A DNA stretch of 64,000 nucleotides from Mactra quadrangularis (taxonomy: Eukaryota > Mollusca > Bivalvia > Venerida > Mactridae). The stretch spans positions 47,236,070 to 47,300,069 of the forward strand of contig CM046294.1 in the NCBI GenBank assembly GCA_025267735.1, given 5' to 3'. The notes beneath the pieces were generated by a model, which was given only the letters and a program-made list of their open reading frames with translations, was not told where the DNA came from and made no database searches. This document shows, piece by piece, positions 11,641 to 22,795 of this stretch; position 1 is the stretch's first letter; each line of letters opens with the position of its first letter. The position numbers and the translations under genes are program-made.

Positions 11641-11924
11641 CTGGGGAAAAAATGGGAGTGCAGGTGTATCAAATCGTGTCCTAAAAAATCGCGATTCAGT
11701 GAAAAACAAAATATACTACAATGTATACATCTATAGCATTTAACTTGCAATTGCAATCTAAGTTACAGTTTACTTCCTTTTCTCAATAGTCATTAAACAA
11801 AGATAACATTTGTTTTGATGATTTTATTTTGTGCTAAGTAAGGGTAATTAATAACTTTGTTAATTTTATGATTGTTTGATAAAAATATCATAATTTGTCA
11901 ATGCATTCATACCAAATTTACAAT

Positions 11925-12012
11925 TTAAATCGTAACGCGATTAATATCGTAATCGCGAGGCATATATCGTGATACGTATCGTATCGCGACCTTGGCCAAG
12001 ATACGCAGCCCT
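11925..12012 (-). mobile_element. terminal fragment of a second hAT-like element
   Basis: On the minus strand from 12012 it starts TAGGGCTGCGTATCTTGG and continues with CGCGATACGATACG-type subterminal repeats. The partner end is not visible. Confidence 0.5.
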
Positions 12013-12014
12013 AA

Positions 12015-13054
12015 TTGTGACCCAAGTAAAAAAAAAATAAACCTAATTAACCTCTGAATGATTTTACTGCACCAACTAAGTATTGCCACTGGTAGTAAAA
12101 TAAAACTGAAAGTACTGACTGAATACAACAACAAGAGACAGGGATACAAAATTAAGAGATATGAAATCCAGAAAATATTTCTAAGTTATTTATAACATGT
12201 AAATACATGAGAGTTGAGGAAACCAGACAGTATTGTCAGTCCTGACACTGTGGGGTATTCTCATCTTCTACTCTCAGTGCAAATTTAATTTTGGAAGTAT
12301 CAAGGAAAAAATTTGCATTTAGACCTGATTTTTGACATCGAATTATTTATCAACTTAAACAGGTGTCAGAATAGACTCTTTGATCTCAAAATACAGACCA
12401 CTGGATTATTTTTACAGCCTGCTCAAAGATAGACTGACAGTGACATCCAGGATCACAGACTACAACCATCTTCATCTTTATATTCATATACACTGCCCTC
12501 CAAAAGTTTCTTCACAATACAAATAATTAAATCGCTACCAATTCCAAGTTCCAAGAAGTAAAATTATAACATTTATTTAGTTCATTATTCATGCAATTGA
12601 AACAAATTTTCTGAGGGTACATTTCATTTTTGAATTGCAGCAAGTTTTAAATCAGTCTCCAAAACTATGGTAAATGTATCACAATGAACCAACATCAAGT
12701 TTTGGAATATTTTGTGATTCCATATCTAAAATAATAAGAATTTGATTTTAAAAGCATATTTAAAATTCATTTAACAATACTTAGTTTTTACAACCTTTTA
12801 AAACTCCATTGAGTACTATGTAAATTGTAAAAGTATGAAGGAACTTATGGAAGGCAATGTATCCAATATTTATCAAATCTGCATCTTGAAAACAAATCAA
12901 GCATACAAAAAAACCATTTAGGAAAATCATAACCATTTTACAGCTTGTTTTACTACCAGGACAACTGTCAACTCACTTCAACACATGATCAATATGCTAT
13001 ATGAAAGTTCCACAACAGAACCAATGACCACAGTGGTGGTAACTGCACACACAA
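12015..13054. other. unassigned AT-rich spacer
   Basis: No gene or structured element recognised. Confidence 0.4.
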
Positions 13055-13069
13055 TTTTCAACCAAGTTA

Positions 13070-13360
13070 TATTTATTTATATATATTGGAGTTAACGCCG
13101 TGTCAACACAATTTAGGTCATTTTACGGCGTCCAGCGCACCTAACCTAGCTTTCCTGGACCATTGTCTATAACCAGTACTCACCTACCCTTCCACAAGGC
13201 CGGAAACTTCTCCATATTATCTAATCAATGGAGGAAAATCGACATTATTGTCAAATTTTCATGGAAGGGTATAACCTCCCCGGGTGGGATTCGAACCTGC
13301 ACCCCCTCGGGCACGAGTATCCAAATCCCAGCGCGCTACCAACTGCGCTATCGACCCGGG
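13070..13360 (-). mobile_element. SINE family A, best-preserved copy with 15-bp TSD
   Basis: The copy is 291 bp and flanked by TTTTCAACCAAGTTA at 13055-13069 and 13361-13375. Read on the minus strand, the head starts CCCGGGTCGATAGCGCAGTT and keeps a perfect 7-bp acceptor-type pairing (CCCGGGT/ACCCGGG), box A and box B (GGTTCGAATCC). The body ends GGCGTTAACTCCAATA and the tail is TATAAATAAATATA. The perfect TSD and intact promoter boxes suggest a fairly recent insertion by target-primed reverse transcription. Confidence 0.92.
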
Positions 13361-13379
13361 TTTTCAACCAAGTTAACAT

Positions 13380-14907
13380 ATTAACATGGTAAATGTACTG
13401 TGCACTGCAATTACGCAAAATTCCCTGAGCTAAATCTGTAACTGATCCAAAGTAGGCTTAAGTTACAATAACATTAATTAATTCAATAACAAGGTATAGT
13501 TTTCCATGCACATGTTGTCTGTTACAGTAAAAATTCAACATTATAGCTGGTTAAGAATAATGAAGGAACATTGTACCCAGAAAACAGCCAATTGTCAACT
13601 TTGTCTCTCAAGTAAGTCTATGTAGTCTTAAGTCTAAAATTTCATCTCGGTGTTATTATCTAAGAATCCATGCATAATACTAGATTAACTAACAATGTTT
13701 GTGTCTTAAGATACAGCCTTTTTTTATAAAACTAAGTGAAAATACTTGATATTTGTTGAAAAAATCTCATTTCTTTCCACCAAAGGAGTAAACTATCACT
13801 TAATCAAGTCATACTGTTAAGTCAAGGTTGTCAGACTTTTCATGTTTAAGATCTCATATTAAAACAGATACTTGTAGAAACTAAGTTTGTTTCATAGTAC
13901 CATTTTTTAAAGATATTTTATAGAAAGTTAGCATACTTATTCAATGGGCCTATATCAACCTTACTGTGATGGGACATCACTGTAGATGTATTATTTTTGA
14001 AGTCATTGCCCTTAATTAGAAAAACGAAGTATGATGTTAAAGCTTTTTCTATATCTGCAAGACTTAGCAAGATATTAGACTTAAAGTTTGTATACTTGTT
14101 TGTTGGTACTACATCTACATGACTCTAAAGGAATGTAACCACAGTTAAACAAAATAATTTTAAAGCAGGCGTCACATTGTCCCTATATAAACACTTGATG
14201 GACACACATGAGTAAGGAAATATTCGAATTCGGATCTGATCATTATAACGTCAGGCCATTTAAGAGGGCATCTTCAGCCCTTGCATGACCCCGGCTAATA
14301 TTTTCAGACTCCGGCAATAACTTTGTGAGCGGTCGAAAATCTATGGCATGTCAAAAAATGCCAATTTTAGGCTTTGTAAAGTCGTCTTAAAGCCATCAAT
14401 TTTGTAGTCTTTGTCTTTATTTCTGAGATCTTTGGTGCTATATCTGGCATTTTTAGCCTCAAGAAGATAGTATGAAGGGAACAAGATGCTCTATTGTCTA
14501 AGAAAAGCAACACAACTACTTGAAGCTCCCCCCCCACTACGGTTGTGTTGCCATCCTATTTTTGTATGATAACATCAAGATGGGATGATGATGTATAAAA
14601 ATTGTAAATATTGACCTTAAATAACCGGGATTCAGCTTGTATGTAATTTTGTGGAAAAGAAGTTGAATGCTCAGTACAGTTTTCTTGGACCTCTAAACCA
14701 TGCCTAAACTCTGCTTTCCTCATCTGGGTTCTGTATTTATTATCAAGACCCTCACCATTGCCTCTTCCTACTTTTGGTGGCATGATAAAGTAAAATCAAA
14801 TCCAAATTCGTGTTTAAACCTAGTTGTGCTCCCAATACTATAAGCTACTGAAATTTGCCGCTTTTATACCACCTAGGTCAAGTGACGCTTCATGACTACG
14901 TTCAAAC
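13380..14907. other. unassigned spacer
   Basis: No firm gene. On the minus strand near 14756-14783 a short ATGCCACCAAAAG... frame is followed by a donor-like GTGAGG, which could be a first exon, but nothing downstream supports it. A C-run lies at 14528-14536. Confidence 0.35.
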
Positions 14908-15175
14908 TGTAGTGAAAACCTAAATAGTGCAGGTGCTCGCCTAGCGGCAACCAGCGGTGCAGCCAGCCAATCAAAGGGCAGAACCTTGTCACGTGAGCTG
15001 CACCACCAATCAGAAGCGAGCTCTGTCTATTTCCCGCCCACAGAACGCTCTCCTCACTCTCTTGGCTCTAGACACTCAACATGGTAACACGTATAATCGT
15101 AGTCTGACGTAGACTGAAAGTCTTCACAGCTCCTGTGGTAAGTGCAGATTAATATAACTGCAATATTTTACTACA
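14908..15175 (+). repeat. 5' LTR
   Basis: 268 bp, starts TGTAGTG and ends ACTACA. It contains CCAATCA twice and a palindromic E-box TCACGTGA. It differs from the 3' LTR at one base by eye (CAATCAAAGG here, CAATCAGAGG there). Confidence 0.93.
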
Positions 15176-16100
15176 ATGGCGCTGCGACTTTCGCACCTGC
15201 GTGTGAAGACTATTATTTAATCGCCGAGAGCGACGAATGCGCGATTTAGATTCGGGTTCACTATGCCGAATTTTCGGGGGTGAATATTTACTCCTCGACG
15301 AATTCATATTTGGTTTGGTGATATTAGAATTGCGCACTCGTCCCCTTTTATCACATTTAGGCCTTTTGTATTTATTTTTGGACTGAATTGGAAGGTTGGC
15401 TAAGAAACACAATGTGCATTTTGGCGGTGAAAAATCCCGTGAGATGCGTGGTGTTTAGCCGTTACCAAACGTCACTTCCGTTCGAAAAATATATAAAATG
15501 AAAAAATTGTCCGCTTATTTTTTGGTACCTCAGGCTTATATACTCCGGTGTCCTTATTTCGTCACTCCAAGGATTTAATTGAAAAATTGTTAAAACAGCA
15601 GGAATAGATTTATATTTGCAATTGCGTTTTAGACCTTAATTCTATGCATAGATTCATTTTCCGTCCAAACTCACGAACACCTGTTAAAATATCAACAAAA
15701 ATAAAATTTGTGACGAAATTGGGACAGGGAAGGAAATAGGACCTATAAAATAATAATAATTCCTATAAAATAATAATTAAAATTAATATCAACTTGTCAG
15801 TTTGATAGGACTTGCTGGCCCATACAAGGTGATTACAGTGGGTTGTATTTTGTTTACAACCACCACTTAGAATATATCACTTAGTTTTGGGTGTCTGTCC
15901 ACACAATTTGAACAGCATTTATTGTCTTGTCATTAGTATTATTATATATATATATATATAGTTGTGGCTGTTAAGTGATCTGGTTGGACCCAGGTGTAAG
16001 TTCACTGTGTCATAGGGTTTGAATAGGGATAGTTGATGATCTAGACTGCCCACGTTTTATTTGGTACTGTAATCTGGGAATAAGTTTACGTTTCGCATAT
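15149..16100 (+). other. LTR-element leader without coding homology
   Basis: GC- and CpG-richer just after the LTR (15176-15480), then AT-rich with a TA microsatellite at 15944-15961. A basic, serine-rich 87-residue frame on the minus strand (15149-15412) overlaps the LTR end and has no recognisable homology; I treat it as chance. Confidence 0.4.
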
Positions 16101-16680
16101 TGCAGTTCAGGCTTGACCACGTTTCGCTTGAATCGGCATTTTGATACGCTTCTACTGTTTCGCAAAGCGATCTAGAAGTAATCATTTTGCTCATTTTTTG
16201 TGATCTGGTTTGGGTCTGGGCATAGATCTGTGATCTAGACTCCCCACATTTTGCTTTATTAGGTGATCTGGGTATTGTTTACGTTTCACTTGTTGCAGTC
16301 CGGACTTGGCCACGTTTCGCTTGAATCGGCATTTTGGTACGCTTCTACTGTTTCGCATAGCGATCTAGAAGTAATCATTTTGCTCGTTTTTTGTGATCTG
16401 GTTTTGGGTTTGGACACTGCTTAGTGATCTAGACACCCCACGTTTTGCTTTATTGGGTGATCTGGGTACTGTTTACGTTTCACTCATTGCAATCCAGATT
16501 TGACCACGTTTCGCTTGAATCGGCATTGTGGTACGCTTCTACTGTTTCGCATAGCGATCTAGAAGTAATCATTTTGCTCATTTTTTGTGATCTGGTTTTG
16601 GTTTGGACATTGCTTAGTGATCTAGGCAGCCTACGTTTCGCTCTGTTCAGTGATCTGGGACTTGTTTACGTTTTGTCTAT
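16025..16680 (+). repeat. 193-bp tandem repeats in the retrotransposon leader
   Basis: The block GATCTAGAAGTAATCATTTT recurs at 16169, 16362 and 16556 (spacing 193 and 194). Each is preceded by CACGTTTCGCTTGAATCGGC and GTACGCTTCTACTGTTTCGC, with partial units either side. The open frame across this region follows from the repeats. Confidence 0.85.
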
Positions 16681-17219
16681 ATACTTCCTGTCAATTCTTG
16701 GCCTTGATTCTTTATCCGGGGACTGGTCACGTTTCATAAATAACAGCTATTTTAACTTGGAATAGGACAGGGATATTAAATCTTAACAGCAGTTCACTGT
16801 AGTATCAATTTATATTTATTTATATCAATTTTGGAATTAAATTTTCGGAATGGCCCCAACAAATTAATCAAAATTAATGAGGCAAGTAGTAAAGAACTTC
16901 AGAATACAATGTATTCTTGGTGTGGGCCCCAGAATTGCTGAAAATATAATTAATTTTATGTAACACCTTCCATTTACCCGGGATAATATAACTGAAATTA
17001 AACAGTTCAGGGTAATGCCTCAAATAATGGATTTATTAGATTTTGGTGTTATTCAGGAGGTGAATCTAGATAGAGGTGATATAGGAAGTGATGTCTATAT
17101 CCAGAAGTTAAAGCTAGCCTAGGGCATTGATACCAGGGCTAGTCCTTCGGAGTCTGGTATCACTGCTACACCAAGGAAAACGGTCACCGATCCTAATTTA
17201 CACCAAAACTAATAGAAAT

Positions 17220-17480
17220 GGTAGGAAAGATTTAGTGGAAACCCTTATGGCTGATTTCAGATGGAAATACAAAATCCTGATGAATGTTTAGATGATTGGG
17301 CTGATAGGATTGAGGACCTGGCTTATTGGGCATTCCCGGAACTCCCTCAAGAACGCATGGTGCAATAAAATATCAAGCGTTTATGCCAAGGTTGCTTTGA
17401 CAGGGAGGTCGGACACCACATGACTGGGCCCACTCATCCAAATTCGGTCCAGTCAGCCTAAGAGGAAATAGGTGGTTCCA
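17220..17480 (+). pseudogene. gag-like remnant of the LTR element
   Basis: The frame beginning at 17276 reads DECLDDWADRIEDLAYWAFP, then, after a stop, KRLCQGCFDREVGHHM. This pattern (a DWADR.L..A..AFP helix followed by a CQG.D.EVG block) resembles capsid regions of Ty3/gypsy gag proteins of invertebrates. There are stops at the CAATAAAAT and GCCTAAGAG positions (about 17370 and 17461). Homology is from memory of the family; a profile search would be decisive. Confidence 0.55.
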
Positions 17481-17998
17481 ACTAAATCAAAAAGGTATCT
17501 TTGGTTGTCAGTCTGAATCGGTCAAAGCTGTTGGGAGGGATATGACCTTGTCCTTCATGAAAATGAAGATTCGTGCCTCATTCCTGCCAATCAAGCCCTG
17601 ACCACGAATGGATCAAATGACCAAACATTCAAAAACCCCAACACGCAAAACAACATTTTGGAAAAAGTAACTAAATAACAAATAAAATTGGTCACATTAT
17701 TAGTGATGTTGGGGGACTAAAAACCAAATTATATAAATTTTAAGTTGAAAATTAATGATTGAATCCTGCTGGAAACTGATGATGCACTGTACCTGTCTCC
17801 CAGATCGGATATAGGTTGTAATCATCCTTTATTCTTGACTTGGGAGATGTTGGCAAGTTCTCAGCTGATATAAAAGGCATGAAGTTAGAGGAGTTTATCC
17901 ATCTATCTTAAGAGAATGCTACCAGGTTGCATGAATTCTAGTGGGATAGGTTTTTCAGTATTTTTATATTTGGGTTTTCTAAATTTAAAAATTCATAA

Positions 17999-18432
17999 GG
18001 TCAAGTAGAAAGATTAATTAATAGGACCTTATTGGACTCTTGGAGGTGTTTCGTCCACAAATCTCCTAATACTTAGGATATCTACCAACCCCAGACAGCG
18101 GGAGCCATCCGTTCATGTGTTAATCGGATGACCGGATTCACTCTCAACAAATTAATGCTGGGAAAAGAGGTATTCTAACCTGCTGACTTGGTTTATTCTC
18201 TTATCCAAGTCCAAGCTGGGGAGGGCGGAACACTGGAGTGGTATTAAGCCAGGTTGGAGGGAAAAATTAAGCTTAACCATAAGACTGTTGGGGAAACTAT
18301 GAGATGTAGTCATGATCATATGAGAAGGGATCAAGATCTAGGAGTCCTGGAGAAACCATACACTCTAGGTGACTTGGATTATGTTCTCAACTCCAGCATA
18401 CCTAAAAAACTATCTCTTATTTGGAAAGGGTG
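17999..18432 (+). pseudogene. Ty3/gypsy integrase C-terminal remnant
   Basis: One frame from 17999 reads GQVERLINRTLLDSWRCF, later GFTLNKLMLGKEV and PADLVYSL, then GDLDYVLNSSIPKKLS. The GF(T)xNKLMLG.EV block after a GQVER..RTL block is characteristic of the end of the integrase core in metazoan Ty3/gypsy elements, and the last block resembles the GPY/F-type tail. At least three in-frame stops interrupt it (about 18071, 18176, 18254) and it ends at 18431. It is non-functional. Confidence 0.75.
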
Positions 18433-18603
18433 AGGCTTGAAATGTCTCCAACACTTTAAAAGAAATTAAGTTTAAAAATTCCATATTCACAGCCCACCAT
18501 GATGTCTTGACAGGTCACTCCCTGTTGGCTCCAAAGATACATGGATGGCACAAAAAGGCTTGAACACCTTGTTCCACAGCCCATAGAATCACATGATTCT
18601 GTC

Positions 18604-18756
18604 ATTTACTGTGTTTGTAGGAAACCATACCAGGGAGAATTCATAATGCAATGTGACAATTGATCCCAGTGGTACCAGGGTGTTTGCATAAACATAATTG
18701 CTACCAACTCCTTGGGTATTGAGAGTTACACTTGTAAATTATGTCAAGACACTTAG
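18604..18756 (+). pseudogene. broken PHD-finger-like remnant
   Basis: The frame at 18604 shows C-x-C (18610, 18616), then MQCDN followed by a stop exactly where the fourth cysteine of a C4HC3 PHD finger would be (18661). WYQGVC comes next (the zinc-binding histidine position is Q), and a final C-x2-C is near 18740-18750 before a stop. The spacing fits a PHD finger. Placed after integrase remnants, it was probably part of the element's polyprotein or a captured domain. Confidence 0.6.
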
Positions 18757-19009
18757 TGCATTTGAAATTCTTTGATTATTTTGGTAATTGACTTGTATGC
18801 TGAAAATATGATTTCCTTTTCTCGAGTGTTCTCATTAGCAAAGTATGTACTATTCCATGAAGCCTCTGTGTTATAATATTTTGACTTAAATTTGGGTATT
18901 AAGTTTGGCTCTTTCTAAATTTATCCTGTTATCTTTTTGGATTAAATTTTGGGTGTTTAATTTGGCTTTTTCTAAATTTAATTGGGGTAGGGAAATCCTC
19001 CAACCATTT

Positions 19010-19023
19010 AGGACGGGGAAGAG
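19010..19023 (+). other. polypurine tract before the 3' LTR
   Basis: AGGACGGGGAAGAG abuts the 3' LTR; 13 of 14 bases are purines. This is the expected position for plus-strand priming. Confidence 0.75.
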
Positions 19024-19291
19024 TGTAGTGAAAACCTAAATAGTGCAGGTGCTCGCCTAGCGGCAACCAGCGGTGCAGCCAGCCAATCAGAGGGCAGAAC
19101 CTTGTCACGTGAGCTGCACCACCAATCAGAAGCGAGCTCTGTCTATTTCCCGCCCACAGAACGCTCTCCTCACTCTCTTGGCTCTAGACACTCAACATGG
19201 TAACACGTATAATCGTAGTCTGACGTAGACTGAAAGTCTTCACAGCTCCTGTGGTAAGTGCAGATTAATATAACTGCAATATTTTACTACA
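19024..19291 (+). repeat. 3' LTR
   Basis: 268 bp, identical by eye to the 5' LTR apart from one A/G difference. Followed by AAAC. Confidence 0.93.
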
Positions 19292-19981
19292 AAACATCAT
19301 CACACTAACACTATAATGTTGTAACCAATTGTATGGCCATTGCAAGTCCTGTGGTAGACTACTCCATGTGTGAATTGCATATGTTGCATTAACTTTAGTA
19401 GGAATGATCATGTGTGGATTGGATGCGATCGCTTAGCCTTCTGTAGGAATCATACTTGTTTCGTATGTTGATAGGTTGTAAACTTATTTCAGGACCATCT
19501 TCGAGTGAAATTTGAAATTGCATATTTGTGTGTCCATCAGGTTTCAATTTTGGGACAGTGTGAGGCCTGCATTAATGTTTATCATTTATAAAAGTATTCA
19601 CCTTGTTACTGTACAGATGTTTGCAGAGATGACATATTGGCAGACAACATGCACATGGAATAAAGGCTAACGAGTGTGTCTGTACATATGTACAACAATA
19701 ACTTATGTTTAGTCCAGGTTCTTAATCTAGACTATACTCTAAATGGGATCTGCATCTCAAACATTACTAACTGAAGGGGAAAAGAATGATTCCATGATTT
19801 CATCACCACTTTGTGTCAGCAATGGGCTAAGACTACCCTGACCCAAAACATCTAAGCCCTCTTGTGTCAGAAGACATTCTCCACAATGGGCTAGAACCAC
19901 CCTGACCTAATATATCAGAGTCATATTGTGTCAAAGAACTCTACCAATAATAGGTTAAGTATCAAAGTATCCTATCTACAG

Positions 19982-20316
19982 AAGGGATGAGACGATATGG
20001 CAATATATCAATACAGTAACAATATGTTTGGCAACAAAGTGCTCTTATAAAGAACTTGACATCAACTGTGCACTGTTTTTTGTATAGAACTAGACAAAAA
20101 AAATTGTTTTTATCTAATTATTTGTGATCCTTATTGCTAATGTATTTGTATAACTGACTAATGGAAGCATTCCTCTGTTGTGGTTATCTTTAAATTAAAA
20201 TGTGAATGTATGTATTTTTTCAATTATTGTAATAACCCTTAACACATGGTATCTAAAATATCCTTTCAGATCAATACATATTGTACAATGTGATGACCAT
20301 TATCGTCTCATCCCTA
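19982..20316. mobile_element. hAT-type MITE, 335 bp
   Basis: The terminal inverted repeat TAGGGATGAGACGATA (left copy begins AAGGG) lies at both ends. The 8-bp target duplication ATCTACAG (19974-19981, 20317-20324) fits the hAT pattern nTnnnnAn. No coding capacity. The short plus-strand frame at 20202 lies across its right end. Confidence 0.88.
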
Positions 20317-20399
20317 ATCTACAGGAAATTGCCACAGCCTTATTTCTATTTAAAAATATCAACAGGAATTTTTACGTTAAGAATTTGAAGAGAAAATAA

Positions 20400-21164
20400 T
20401 AGCACAAGTCATCAATGACAAATATAACCATCAGAAACAAAACTTACAGCAAATCATTGACAGCTAGCTATTAGAGTTTCTATTCTTTGTATTTGCTTAG
20501 TTAATTATGATTCCCACTTGTTAACATGCTGACAGACAACAGCAAGTATACACAAAGCCTGTAAATCCACAACATGAAAAACAGAACTAAAACTTGCCAA
20601 AATCAATGCAGGAAACAAGAAATCCAACACAGGGTGCCCTACATTAAAGTCACCAAAAAAATATAAGCTTAAAATATGAGTGCACTATCTCCATTTTAAT
20701 CCTATTTTATATTTTACATATCACTTTGATTTCTAGCTATATTTCAGAAAAAACCATCTCCTTAGCACATCAGCCTGAAGCCAGGAATAAACAAATTTGA
20801 TTCAAGCAAGTGAAAATACAATGTCATAGTCAGGCTAGTTGATAATTTTCTCATTTCTATAAAACAACAATCGATAGGGATGATGTTTAAGGTATTGGCT
20901 TTACTCAGAACAGAGAATAAAGATCTAGTTTCCAGCGCTGTATGCTAGTAACCCAGTATAAATTCCATGGTCCTATCTGAGATTCTAACCCAGGACCATT
21001 CCATTCATAAACAACCATAAACACTAGCTTGAAGGCAAGGAAGTACAGTTGCTGTATTTATATAATACCTCTACTACACATGGACAAGCCACATTTACTC
21101 AGCTGTATATGCATTAAGATGACAATTTTTAAAGCAGAAGCCACTGACCACAATCTTACTATTT
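20400..21164. other. unassigned AT-rich spacer
   Basis: No gene or recognised element. Confidence 0.4.
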
Positions 21165-21440
21165 TTTAATTGGGTTTATGTCAACACAATTTTGGTCATT
21201 TTACAGAGTCCAGCGCACCTAACCTAGCTTTCGGGAGCTTTGTCTATAACCAGTACACACCTTCCATTCCACAGGGCCAGCAACTTCTTCATTTATCTTA
21301 TCAATGTAGGAAAATTGTCATTATAGTCAAATTTTCATGTAAGGGTATAACCTCCCCGGATGGGATTTGAAACCCGTAAACCCTTGGGGTCACGAGGTTT
21401 CAAATCCCGGTGTGCTACCATCTGCACTACAGACCAGAGT
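21165..21440 (-). mobile_element. SINE family A, diverged copy
   Basis: The body and tRNA-like head are recognisable (CACCTAACCTAGCTTTC, GGGATTTGAAACCCG, TGCTACCATCTGCACTAC), but box A and box B are both altered. An old copy. Confidence 0.8.
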
Positions 21441-21548
21441 TTAATTACATTAGGCATATGCTTTTTCCATTGTTGGTTATCCCACGATACATAATTTCTC
21501 TGTTATGCTGTGAACATTATGTACAGTGGGCTATTTGGTTAGGAATAT

Positions 21549-21945
21549 CATGAATAATTAACGAGGCAGTTCCATTGGTTCTACAAGGAAACCAATGAGG
21601 AAATTCAGCAAATGGAATTACGTTTCATATCTAAGGTTCTGGTTACCATTCAAAATGGCAGTCTCCATGAGTGATATTTCTTAAACAGGTGAAGAAAATC
21701 CCAGTATGATATCCTTGTCATTGAAGAGTATTTAATCGTAACATCAGATTTTTAATTAACTAATTAAATTAATTAAGAATGAAACTAAAAACTTAAATTT
21801 TGTTAAATCTGCTTTCGTTATTAAATTTGCATGACATTTTAGCCCAATTTAAACCTAATTGCCCATAAAATTCTAAATTCTAGGGGTATGGGTCATTTTC
21901 CTAAATTTGTGGAAAAAACTGCCTCATGCCTCATGCATATTCATG
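21549..21945. mobile_element. possible short inverted-repeat element
   Basis: CATGAATAATTAACGAGGCAGTT at the left is mirrored at the right by AACTGCC...GCATATTCATG with an 8-bp length difference. Inside, an inverted CCATTGGTT / AACCAATG pair lies at 21572-21598. No clear target duplication. Confidence 0.4.
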
Positions 21946-22402
21946 AAAACGAGATTTCTCCCGTCAAATTGCCCACGGTACTTCTAGAGTGTAGCAGAAG
22001 AAAGTACTGAGGTTGCCAACGACAACCATGAACATGCTACTGGTACAGCATGTCAGATTTCATTGTGACCATGCAAACCTGACCACAACAGAACCTTCAG
22101 TTTCTTAATAAGTAAAATGACAGATAGTAAGATAGTGCACTCTAACCTTAAGCAAGGTAAACTTAACTAACTCCTCACACAAGGGAATCAAAAACCAAAT
22201 GAGATGCAGTGATGAAACCATGAAATCATTCTTTATCTAGCTCACTGTATTGTTCAACAGAATTCAACCAATCTCATTTAGATTAGATCTCTACAGCTTG
22301 TTACTCACTGACATGCTGACTTCTTTAAAACTAAATATCCTAAGTCTAAGGATACATTTTTAAAATTGTTTGTTTTCTAGTGAAGACATCATATTAGTGC
22401 TA

Positions 22403-22793
22403 TAGTCCAACAGAACTAACCTGAGCTTGGCCTTTATGCAAGAATATATTAAACTCAGTATAAAAATTTACAGTCTATTTTTGTCTTCGTTTGTAAATCG
22501 CGCAATATCGGAAGCTTTCAGCAAAGTCCACGTACTGAACAATTTATGTTGTTTTCATAAGAATAAATACTTTGAAACTGTGCCATAATAGTGTTGACTT
22601 ATTTGTTTACCCCAAAACTAATGTGTTCAAAATTATAAGTACAATTACATGCCACTTTTAATAAATGATTTATACTCACATCGATTGTTATAATCGTTAC
22701 TAATACGCGTACGGAAACTCAGAATTTTATGTAAGTGAAGTGTGTAATTACTATAATTAGGTAGTTCAAGCTCAGGTTAATTCTGTTGGACTA
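22403..22793. mobile_element. mariner-like MITE with 27-bp terminal inverted repeats
   Basis: The left end TAGTCCAACAGAACTAACCT...GAGCTTG and the inverted right end match over ~27 bp with one mismatch. Both are flanked by TA. The interior is AT-rich with a few CpGs and no transposase. Confidence 0.85.
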
Positions 22794-22795
22794 TA

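Larger units (their letters stand above)
14908..19291 (+). mobile_element. complete LTR retrotransposon (Ty3/gypsy-like remnants), coding-dead
   Basis: Two direct 268-bp repeats (14908-15175, 19024-19291) with TGTAGT...ACTACA ends flank a 3.85-kb interior. AAAC lies on both outer flanks, a possible 4-bp target duplication. TGGCGCTGCGAC directly after the left LTR may be the primer-binding site. A purine tract (19010-19023) precedes the right LTR. The interior holds a long leader with 193-bp repeats, a gag remnant, an integrase remnant and a PHD-like remnant, all with stops. I see no reverse transcriptase or RNase H, so transposition would need enzymes in trans. Confidence 0.9.

Noticed and set aside
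13284..13360. tRNA gene on the minus strand
   Set aside because: Box A, box B and acceptor pairing are present, but it is the head of a SINE with body, tail and target duplication; no convincing anticodon arm. The same holds for the other family-A copies.
14556..14783. 75-residue minus-strand frame starting MPPKVGRGNG with an internal GTGAGG donor
   Set aside because: Could be a first exon, but no second exon or promoter was found.
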